In this document: positions 43,251 through 49,929 of the stretch, in pieces
Layout: each line of letters begins with the position of its first letter
Numbering within the stretch: the first letter of the stretch is position 1
Assembly: GCF_006874465.1 (NCBI RefSeq)
Contig: NZ_VIRL01000018.1
Span: 1-64,000, forward strand
Direction of reading: 5' to 3'
Source: Microbispora bryophytorum
GTDB lineage: Bacteria > Actinomycetota > Actinomycetes > Streptosporangiales > Streptosporangiaceae
DNA: 64,000 nt
Made by a program: the position numbers and the translations under genes
Notes under the pieces: model-generated
Databases searched by the model: none
Seen by the model: the letters and a program-made list of their open reading frames with translations, nothing else
What the model was told of the DNA's origin: nothing

Positions 43251-43415
43251 CTCACTCCGCAGTGGTCGCTCCGCCGGCCATGTCCGCCGGTGTACGCCGC
43301 GGCGACTGGATCTGACAATCCGTGGTCAACATGTCACTTACAGTGCCCGCCGGATGCGAGTTTTGCAACCCGCTGACGGTCCCATTTCGCGGCCCGCGAA
43401 CGCGTATCGCCGTCC

Positions 43416-43512
43416 TGACGAGGGGAAACACCGACGAGGGGAAAACGCGGACGAGGGAAACGTCGACGAGGGGAGACGCCGACGAGGGGAGACGCCGACG
43501 AGTGGAGGCGCC
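43416..43512. repeat. 15-17-bp imperfect tandem array, six units
   Basis: Six units beginning GACGAGGGGA with variable 3' parts (two adjacent units read GACGAGGGGAGACGCC). It lies between the MFS gene and the zincin gene. No spacers, so not a CRISPR. Confidence 0.9.
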
Positions 43513-43526
43513 AGGAGACACGGCCG

Positions 43527-43868
43527 TCACCAGCCGAGCTCGTGCAGTCGTTCGTCGTCGATGCCGAAGTGGTGCGCGATCTCGTGGACGACGGTGACGC
43601 GGACCTCCTCGACCACGTCGTCCTCGGTTTCGCAGATCTCCAGCGTCGGGTTCCGGTAGATCTCGATGCGATCCGGGAGAACCCCTGCATACCAGTCGCC
43701 CCGCTCGGTCAGCGGAATGCCGGTGTAGAGCCCCAGCAGACCGGGCTCGGGCGGGTCGTCCACCACCACGAGCACGACGTTGTCCATGACCTTGGCCAGA
43801 TCCGGGGGGATCGTGTCGAGCGCCTCGGCCACGAGCTCTTCGAACCTCTTCAGCGGGACGTCGATCAC
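43527..43868 (-). CDS. Minimal zincin-like metallopeptidase
   Basis: 113-residue protein with the motif VVHEIAHHFGIDDERLHELG: HExxH plus a distal His/Asp, as in the minimal zinc peptidases (metallopeptidase family, MMP-like domain). It begins MIDVPLKRFEELVAEALD. Physiological substrates are unknown. GTG start, weak binding site. It follows the ABC exporter permease by 12 bases on the same strand. Confidence 0.87.
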   Translation of the reverse strand: MIDVPLKRFEELVAEALDTIPPDLAKVMDNVVLVVVDDPPEPGLLGLYTGIPLTERGDWYAGVLPDRIEIYRNPTLEICETEDDVVEEVRVTVVHEIAHHFGIDDERLHELGW

Positions 43869-43880
43869 CGTCTCATCGTG

Positions 43881-44711
43881 TCATCGCGAGGCGGCCGTGC
43901 GGTAGCGCCGTACGGCGAGCGGTGCGAACACCGCGATGATCAGCAGCGACCAGCACAGCGCCGCCGTCACAGGGTGCTGGAGAGGCCAGGAGGCGGCGGC
44001 CGAGCCGGGGTTGCCGAACAGCTCCCGGGCGGCCGAGACGACGGCGCTCATCGGGTTCCAGTCCGCGATCGCCCGCAGCCACCCGGGCAGGCCCTCCAGT
44101 GGCACGAACGCGTTGGCCAGGAAGGTCATCGGGAACAGCCAGCCGAACGTCGCGGCGTCCGCCTGCGCGCCGTTCTTCACGAACAGCCCGATGTACGTGC
44201 CCAGCCAGATCATCGCGTACCCGAACAGGGCGAGCAGCGCGAAGCCGGCGAGTGTCCCCAGAGGGGTGCCGTGCGGACGCCATCCCGCGATCAGCAGGCC
44301 GCACACGCTCATGGTGGCGAGCGACAGCCAGTCCTTGGACAGGTCCGCCAAGCTCCGCCCGGCCAGTACGGCGGCGCGCGCGATGGGCTGGGCGCGGAAG
44401 CGGTCGATGATGCCGCGCGCCATGTCCTCGGCGACCGACGTGGCGGCGGCGACCGCGGACAGTGCCATGACCTGCATGAAGATTCCGGGCATCAGGTAGT
44501 TCCGGTAGTCGCCCCCGCCGGGCAGGCGGATCGCGCTGCCGAAGACGTATCCGAACAGGATGGTCATGATGACCGGAGCGACCAGCTCGGCGGCGATCTG
44601 GCCGGGCTGGGTGCGCAGCTGGGAGTAGCTGCGGCCCGCGATGACGAACGTGTCGCTCAGGGCCCAGCGCAGCCGTTGCGCCCTCGTCGCGGGGGGTTCC
44701 AGGGTGATCAT
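43881..44711 (-). CDS. ABC-2 type exporter permease (DrrB-like)
   Basis: 276-residue membrane subunit with about six helices. Landmarks are LVAPVIMTILFGYVFGSAI, SVAEDMARGIIDRFRAQPIA (the ABC-2 cytoplasmic signature) and FLANAFVPLEGLPGWLRAIA near the end. Its ATG overlaps the stop of the ATPase gene (ATGA). Together they form a daunorubicin-resistance-type exporter. Confidence 0.92.
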   Translation of the reverse strand: MITLEPPATRAQRLRWALSDTFVIAGRSYSQLRTQPGQIAAELVAPVIMTILFGYVFGSAIRLPGGGDYRNYLMPGIFMQVMALSAVAAATSVAEDMARGIIDRFRAQPIARAAVLAGRSLADLSKDWLSLATMSVCGLLIAGWRPHGTPLGTLAGFALLALFGYAMIWLGTYIGLFVKNGAQADAATFGWLFPMTFLANAFVPLEGLPGWLRAIADWNPMSAVVSAARELFGNPGSAAASWPLQHPVTAALCWSLLIIAVFAPLAVRRYRTAASR

Positions 44712-45667
44712 GCGGCCTCCTTCTCCTTGGTGGGCTCTTTGGCGGGCGCGTCCGTGAGCGCCAGGAACACCTCGTCCAGCGTCGGCCGGCGCAGCCCCAG
44801 GTCCTCCACGCCGACCCCGGCGGCGCCGAGGGCCGCGGCAACCCTGACCAGAGAGGCGGCGCCGTCCGAGACGGGCACGACGAGCCGCCGCTCGGCGGCG
44901 TCGATCTCGGGCTCGCCCGGGAGCACTCCGCGCACGGCCTCGACGCCGGGAGCCAGATCCGCGGCGTCGCGGAAGGCGATGCTCACCCGGTCGCCCCCCA
45001 CCTTCGCCTTGAGCGCGGACGGCGACCCGGCCGCGACCACCCGCCCGGCGTCCATGACGGCGATGCGGTCGGCCAGGTGGTCGGCCTCGTCGAGGTACTG
45101 CGTGGTGAGCAGCAGGGTCGTTCCCTCGGCGACGAGCGCGCGCAGCTCGTCCCACAGCGCGAGACGGCTGCGGGGGTCGAGGCCGGTGGTCGGCTCGTCC
45201 ATGAACAGCACCGGCGGGGAGACGATCAGGCTGGCGGCCAGGTCGAGCCTGCGCCGCATGCCGCCGGAATACGTCCGCACCGGACGGTTCGCCGCCTCGG
45301 TCAGGCCGAACCGGTCCAGCAGCTCCTCGGCCCTGCGGCGGGCCGTACGACGGGGCAGGTGGTAGAGCCGGCCGAACAGCTCCAGGTTGCGGCGTCCGGT
45401 CAGCAGCTCGTCCAGTGCCGCGTGCTGGCCGGCGAGGCCGATGCGGTAACGGAGCCGTTCTGCGTCCCCGGCCACGTCGCAGCCGGCCACCCGGGCCGAG
45501 CCGCCGTCGGGGCGCAGCAGCGTCGTCAGGACGCGCACCATCGTCGTCTTGCCCGCGCCGTTGGGCCCAAGCAGGCCGCACACCGAGCCGCGCGGCACGT
45601 CGAGGTCGACGCCCCGCAGCGCCTCGGTCGTGCCGAACCGCTTGCGTACTCCTTCCGCATGGATCAC
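44708..45667 (-). CDS. ABC exporter ATP-binding protein (DrrA-like)
   Basis: 319-residue ATPase. Walker A GPNGAGKTT (near 35), signature TYSGGMRRRLDLAASL, Walker B VLFMDEPTTGLDPRSR, and the DrrA-type C-terminal domain ending LRRPTLDEVFLALT. GTG start with AAGGAG 6 bases upstream. Divergent from a TetR gene across palindromic operators, so export is probably ligand-induced. Confidence 0.93.
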   Translation of the reverse strand: MIHAEGVRKRFGTTEALRGVDLDVPRGSVCGLLGPNGAGKTTMVRVLTTLLRPDGGSARVAGCDVAGDAERLRYRIGLAGQHAALDELLTGRRNLELFGRLYHLPRRTARRRAEELLDRFGLTEAANRPVRTYSGGMRRRLDLAASLIVSPPVLFMDEPTTGLDPRSRLALWDELRALVAEGTTLLLTTQYLDEADHLADRIAVMDAGRVVAAGSPSALKAKVGGDRVSIAFRDAADLAPGVEAVRGVLPGEPEIDAAERRLVVPVSDGAASLVRVAAALGAAGVGVEDLGLRRPTLDEVFLALTDAPAKEPTKEKEAA

Positions 45668-45674
45668 GGCATCT

Positions 45675-45706
45675 CCTTAACGCGGTTAAATTTAACAACG
45701 TTAAGG
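45675..45706. promoter_or_regulatory. TetR operator cluster
   Basis: GTTAAATTTAAC (45685-45696) is a perfect 12-bp palindrome nested between CCTTAACG (45675-45682) and its inverse CGTTAAGG (45699-45706). A further GTTAA lies at 45721. All are in the divergent promoter of the exporter and tetR genes. Confidence 0.75.
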
Positions 45707-45735
45707 ATGCATTGAACGGCGTTAAGCTGTCAACC

Positions 45736-46371
45736 GTGGCACTGGAACGGGACACGATCGTCAGGACCGCCATCCGGCTCCTGGACGAGGTGGGGCTGGA
45801 GAAGCTGACCCTGCGCAGACTCGCGACCGAGCTGGGCGTGCAGGCCCCCGCCCTCTATTGGCACTTCAAGAACAAGCAGGAACTGCTGGACGAGATGGCC
45901 GAGGCGATCTCCGTACAGGAGCCGTTGCGGCCGCTCGCCGAGGGGGAGTCGTGGGAGGAGTGGCTGGCGGAGTGGTGCAGGGGCCAGCGCCGCGCGTTCA
46001 AGTCGCACCGCGACACCGCGCGCCTCGCCGCCGGCACCCACCCCGGCACGGCCACGCTGCAGACCGTCGAGACCATCCTGGAATCGCTGCTGCGGGCCGG
46101 ATTCACCCGTACGGACGCGATGTGGGGTCTCGGCACGCTCGCGAGCTTCCTCGGCGGATTCGTCCTTGAGGAGCAGTCCGACCAGGAGCGGGGAACGAGC
46201 GACCCGGCCCTGTTCGAGGAGGCACTGGAGAGCCTCGCGCCGTACCCGAACGTGCGCGCGGTCATGGCCGAGACCAAAGGCCCGCAGACGGACGCGTCCT
46301 TCGAGCACGGTTTAGCGCTGATTTTGTCTGGAATGCGGGCACGTCTGGAGGCCCAGCCCGACGGTCGGTAA
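45736..46371 (+). CDS. TetR-family repressor of the exporter
   Basis: 211-residue regulator. N-terminal HTH: TLRRLATELGVQAPALYWHF (about 26-45), followed by KNKQELLDEMA. The C-terminal domain fits the tetracycline-repressor class (TetR_C). GTG at 45736, without a strong binding site. Divergent from the DrrAB-like genes, with palindromes in the shared promoter, so it most likely represses both. The ligand is unknown. Confidence 0.9.
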   Translation: MALERDTIVRTAIRLLDEVGLEKLTLRRLATELGVQAPALYWHFKNKQELLDEMAEAISVQEPLRPLAEGESWEEWLAEWCRGQRRAFKSHRDTARLAAGTHPGTATLQTVETILESLLRAGFTRTDAMWGLGTLASFLGGFVLEEQSDQERGTSDPALFEEALESLAPYPNVRAVMAETKGPQTDASFEHGLALILSGMRARLEAQPDGR

Positions 46372-46428
46372 CCGGAACACCGTGGTCCGGTAACCACAGA
46401 GGTCGCATCTTCGGGTAGTCAGGAAGGG

Positions 46429-48060
46429 ATGGATAACTCGCGGTTGAGGATGTTCGCCCACAGGACGGTCGGCAGTCGGCCCGCCCGTCTGTCCGCTCGC
46501 GTGCTCGCGGTCGTGCTGGCGGCGGGGGTCGGCGGATGGCTCGGGCTGGCATTCGGCGCCCAGGTGGAGACGCCGGTCGGGCCCGCCGACATCGGGATGT
46601 CCCTGGCCCCGTCCTGGAGCGGGGAGACCGTCATCGACGTACGGCCCCTCGGGACGCTCAGCTTCGACAGCCACCACGGCCCGCTGCGGCTCGACATGAC
46701 GATCGAGGCGGTCCATCCGGAGGTCGCCGAGGAGATACTCAAGAACCCCCGGTGGGCCGACCGGCTGCCGACGACCATCGAGGCCGACGTCATCTCCGGG
46801 CTGCGGAATCTCGCCCTGCGCGCGGCGCTGTTCGCCGTCGTCGCCGGGTTCCTCACCGGCCTGGTCGCCTTCCGGCGGCTGTCACGGGCGGCCTGGACAG
46901 CGGCGGGCTCGCTGGCGATGGTCGTCGTCCTCGGTGGCGTCTCCGCGCTGACGTTCAACCCCCGTTCGATCGCCGAGCCCCGGTACACCGGGCTGCTCAC
47001 GGGCGTGCCGTCCCTGGTCGGCAGCGCGCAGTCGATCGTGACCAAGTTCTCCGAATATCGCGGTCAGCTCGCCAAGCTGGTGACCAACGTGTCGCAGCTG
47101 TACGAGGCGGGGTCCAGCCTGCCGATCTTCGACCCGGATCCGGGCACCATCCGCGTGCTGCACGTCTCCGACCTGCACATCAACCCGCTGGGCTGGAACG
47201 TGATCAAGTCGCTGAAGGATCAGTTCAAGGTCGACTTCATTATCGACACCGGCGACATCAGCGACCATGGGACGAAGGCCGAGAACGAGTTCGTCAAGGA
47301 GATCGGCTCGCTCGACGTGCCGTACGTCTACGTGCGCGGCAACCACGACTCCCTGACGACCCAGCGAGCGGTCGGGAAGCAGAAGAACGCGGTCGTGCTG
47401 GACGGCGCCGCCGCCACGGTCAAGGGGCTGAGCATCTACGGCATCGGCGACCCGAGGTTCACGCCCGACAAATCCGTGCAGGCGGAGGGCGACGAGAGCA
47501 AGAGCCTCCTCGACCTCGGCCGGGCCAACGCGGCCAAGCTGACGCCGCGGGAGTGGCCCAGGTCCGCCTCCACCTCGGCCCCGGACAAGATCGCTGCTGA
47601 CATCGTGGCCGTCCACGACCCGACCGTCGGCCGGGGCCTGTCCGGGTATGCGCCGCTGGTGCTGAGCGGGCACGTCCACGCGCGGTCCACCGAGCTGCTG
47701 CCCTCGGGCACCCGCCTGATGATCCAGGGATCCACCGGCGGCGCCGGCCTGCGCGGCCTGGAACACGACGAGCCGACCCCGCTGACCGCCTCGGTGCTCT
47801 ACTTCGGCAAGAGCAGCCACCGCCTGGAGGCCTGGGACGACATCACCGTCGGCGGCCTCGGCGAGCAGTGGATCCAGTGTGAGCGTCATATCGAGCCGGA
47901 CCCTGGCCGTACAATTTTTCCCGAGTCGCCGCTGGCGCCGTCGCCGACGGCAACCGGCAGCGGCTCGCCGTCGCCGGTCGCTTTGGCATCAGGGGCAAAC
48001 GTCCCCTATGCTTCAGAGGTCTCCGACGGAAGGCGTCACGGAACAGGGCGAAAGCCTTGA
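46429..48060 (+). CDS. Membrane metallophosphoesterase
   Basis: 543-residue protein. Membrane helices at about 22-42, 125-145 and 150-172 frame a soluble part, then a calcineurin-like phosphoesterase domain: HVSDLHINPLG, DTGDISDHG, VRGNHDS, and SGHVHARS supply the binuclear metal ligands. A low-complexity Pro/Ser tail follows. The binding-site-like AGGAAGGG abuts the ATG directly, so an alternative start may exist. Substrate is unknown. Confidence 0.87.
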   Translation: MDNSRLRMFAHRTVGSRPARLSARVLAVVLAAGVGGWLGLAFGAQVETPVGPADIGMSLAPSWSGETVIDVRPLGTLSFDSHHGPLRLDMTIEAVHPEVAEEILKNPRWADRLPTTIEADVISGLRNLALRAALFAVVAGFLTGLVAFRRLSRAAWTAAGSLAMVVVLGGVSALTFNPRSIAEPRYTGLLTGVPSLVGSAQSIVTKFSEYRGQLAKLVTNVSQLYEAGSSLPIFDPDPGTIRVLHVSDLHINPLGWNVIKSLKDQFKVDFIIDTGDISDHGTKAENEFVKEIGSLDVPYVYVRGNHDSLTTQRAVGKQKNAVVLDGAAATVKGLSIYGIGDPRFTPDKSVQAEGDESKSLLDLGRANAAKLTPREWPRSASTSAPDKIAADIVAVHDPTVGRGLSGYAPLVLSGHVHARSTELLPSGTRLMIQGSTGGAGLRGLEHDEPTPLTASVLYFGKSSHRLEAWDDITVGGLGEQWIQCERHIEPDPGRTIFPESPLAPSPTATGSGSPSPVALASGANVPYASEVSDGRRHGTGRKP

Positions 48061-48133
48061 GCCCCCATCGTCTAGCGGCCTAGGACACCGCCCTTTCAAG
48101 GCGGCGGCACGGGTTCGAATCCCGTTGGGGGCA
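48061..48133 (+). tRNA. tRNA-Glu (TTC anticodon)
   Basis: Acceptor GCCCCCA/TGGGGGC, anticodon loop CTTTCAA, T-arm GGGTTCGAATCCC. No CCA encoded. The preceding metallophosphoesterase stop abuts it. Confidence 0.96.
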
Positions 48134-48241
48134 CGTGGAGCGCGTCGAGCGCACCGGATGACGGAAGGTCGAAGACCTCCCGGAAGCTGGTAAGCTAGGC
48201 AAGCCGAACAACACGGGGAGCGAAAGCCCCCCGGACATAAA

Positions 48242-48316
48242 GGTCCTGTAGAGCAGTTTGGAGTGCTCGCCACCCTGTCAAGGTGGAGGTCGCGGGTTCA
48301 AGTCCCGTCAGGACCG
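48242..48316 (+). tRNA. tRNA-Asp (GTC anticodon)
   Basis: Acceptor GGTCCTG/CAGGACC, anticodon loop CTGTCAA, T-arm GGGTTCAAGTCCC. Second in the cluster. Confidence 0.96.
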
Positions 48317-48336
48317 CGTACGGCGGCAGCCGCCGA

Positions 48337-48413
48337 GGTCAGGTAGCTCAGTTGGTACGAGCGTCCGCCTGAAAAGCGGAAGGTCGGCAGTTCGACCCTG
48401 CCCCTGACCACCA
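48337..48413 (+). tRNA. tRNA-Phe (GAA anticodon)
   Basis: Acceptor GGTCAGG/CCTGACC, anticodon loop CTGAAAA, discriminator A and encoded CCA. A decayed integrase lies just downstream, so this tRNA is a likely attachment site. Confidence 0.95.
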
Positions 48414-48430
48414 TCATCGAACAGCCCAAA

Positions 48431-48466
48431 CGCCCCGAGCGATTATGCTCCGGGGCGTTTTTGATT
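48431..48466 (+). terminator. Terminator of the tRNA cluster
   Basis: ACGCCCCG pairs with CGGGGCGT around CGATTATG-type loop sequence, followed by TTTTTG. Clear intrinsic terminator. Confidence 0.85.
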
Positions 48467-48660
48467 TCCAGTGACAGCAACGCTGACAGCAACGTCGCGG
48501 ACTATTGGGACAGTGCGATGACTGTGGAATGTCTCCGGCCGAAGTATCTCCTGATCCACGAGGACAATCGGATCCTCGGGCAGTGTCTTGATGCCGAAGA
48601 CCTCTATGTCGAGGTGACCGACGAGGACGAGTCCGTGACGATCGAACTTCTGGGGTGCCT
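48467..48660. other. Degenerate stretch downstream of tRNA-Phe
   Basis: No complete gene. The minus strand ends VAVSVAVTGNQKRPGA, which resembles the variable tail of phage-type integrases, so it may be the 3' end of the remnant that follows. A plus-strand frame (48461-48775) has no ribosome binding site. Confidence 0.35.
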
Positions 48661-48830
48661 TCATACACGTCCATTTGTGACCTCTATGGCGCTGTCTCCG
48701 ACGATCTCGCGGATCACGTGCGGAGGCACGCCCAGATCGAGGAGGAGCGAGACGGCGGTGTACCGGATGTCGTGAAATCGGGACGTCTCCAGCCCGGGCA
48801 CGCTTCCGAACCGCGTAGAAGTGCCGCAAC
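48661..48830 (-). pseudogene. Tyrosine recombinase C-terminal fragment
   Basis: The minus strand reads RFHDIRYTAVSLLLDLGVPP, then HVIREIVGDSAIEVT. It contains the catalytic HxLR-type box (here HDIRYT) and the following helix of a phage-type integrase, but is cut before the nucleophile Tyr and lacks the N-terminus. It points toward tRNA-Phe, as integrases of tRNA-inserted elements usually do. Confidence 0.65.
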
Positions 48831-49006
48831 AGTCAACCAGGGCGCGTATGGAGGTGTGGTGCGGGCAGGTTGGGCTGTAGCTGCCCGAGGAGCTGTCCAG
48901 GCAGCACTCCGGGCCCCGGGGCGCGGCCGGCACGTCCGCGGCGCCCTGTGCTCCGAGTAACGCGAGCATCCGCGCTCTCAAACCGGACCATACGGGGCCA
49001 CACTAG

Positions 49007-49043
49007 TTGCTCTCGGTTGATATTTGATAACTAAGGGTAACCT
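49007..49043 (+). promoter_or_regulatory. AT-rich promoter of the cyanophycin operon
   Basis: TTGATA (49017-49022) and TAACCT (49038-49043), or TTGCTC (49007-49012) and TAACTA (49028-49033), are candidate -35/-10 pairs, both with 15-bp spacing. The tract is strikingly AT-rich for this DNA. Confidence 0.35.
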
Positions 49044-49060
49044 CTGGTCGAGGAGGGAGC

Positions 49061-49885
49061 ATGGACGCGGACGAAGGGGATAAGCCCGGCTATCTGGGCC
49101 ACCTGCTTATCATCGGGGGCGCCGAGTGCCGCGGTTCCGGCCTGCTCGAGCGGTTCGTAGAGCTGTCTGGCGGCGAGGCGGCCCGGATCGTGCTGGTCAC
49201 TACGGCCACCGGGGCGCCCGAGGAGGTGCACGCCGACTACGAGCGGGTGTTCCGCAAGCTCGGCGTGGGCACCAGGGAACTTCGGCTGCGCGGGCGCTCC
49301 GACGCCGACGGCGAAGCCGCGGCCAAGCTCCTCGACGACGCCACGGGCGTGTTCTTCTCCGGCGGCGACCAGTCGCGGCTGCGCGCCCTGGTCGGCACGC
49401 GGGCCAACGAGATCTTGCGCGGCCGGCTGCGCGCAGGCGGCGCGGTCATCGCCGGGACCAGCGCCGGCGCCACCGCCATGGGCCGCACGATGATCCTCGG
49501 CGGCGAAGGCCCCGGCGTGTCCGCCGCCACGGTCCGCACCGGCCCCGGGCTCGGCCTGCTCCCGAAGGCGCTCATCATCGACACGCACTTCAGCGAGCGC
49601 GCCCGGCTTCCCCGGCTGCTCAGCGCCATGGCGCTCGACCTGGAGTACCTGGGCGTCGGCATCGGCGAGAACACCGGGATCCTGGTCGACGGCACCCGCT
49701 TCGAGGTGCTCGGCACCGGCGTGGCCACGGTGGCTGACGGGCGGAACGCCACGGTCATCCACGCCGCCGGGGACGAAGACCCGATCACCCTGTCCGGTGT
49801 CCGGCTGCACCTGCTGCCCGCCGGGTGCGTCTTCGACATCGCGACCCGCGAGGCCACCATCGGGCCCGCGCACGACCGGTACTGA
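49061..49885 (+). CDS. cphB: Cyanophycinase
   Basis: 274-residue serine exopeptidase (family S51) that cuts cyanophycin, multi-L-arginyl-poly-L-aspartate, into beta-Asp-Arg dipeptides. GTSAGA carries the nucleophilic Ser (near 152), with GGDQSRL before it and DTHFSER after it, all as in the family. GAGGAGG precedes the ATG. The synthetase starts 44 bases downstream on the same strand, so making and breaking the polymer are encoded together. Confidence 0.92.
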   Translation: MDADEGDKPGYLGHLLIIGGAECRGSGLLERFVELSGGEAARIVLVTTATGAPEEVHADYERVFRKLGVGTRELRLRGRSDADGEAAAKLLDDATGVFFSGGDQSRLRALVGTRANEILRGRLRAGGAVIAGTSAGATAMGRTMILGGEGPGVSAATVRTGPGLGLLPKALIIDTHFSERARLPRLLSAMALDLEYLGVGIGENTGILVDGTRFEVLGTGVATVADGRNATVIHAAGDEDPITLSGVRLHLLPAGCVFDIATREATIGPAHDRY

Positions 49886-49929
49886 CCACCGCCGGCCCGC
49901 CCATCCGCCCAACCCTTGGGGAGTGTCAC

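Noticed and set aside
46367-46394. Imperfect inverted repeat GGTAACCGGA/TCCGGTAACC at the tetR stop
   Set aside because: One mismatch, no T-run and it overlaps coding sequence. It could be a terminator or chance, and I cannot tell.
48461-48775. Plus-strand frame after tRNA-Phe
   Set aside because: No ribosome binding site, and it overlaps antisense the integrase remnant, which has the better pattern.
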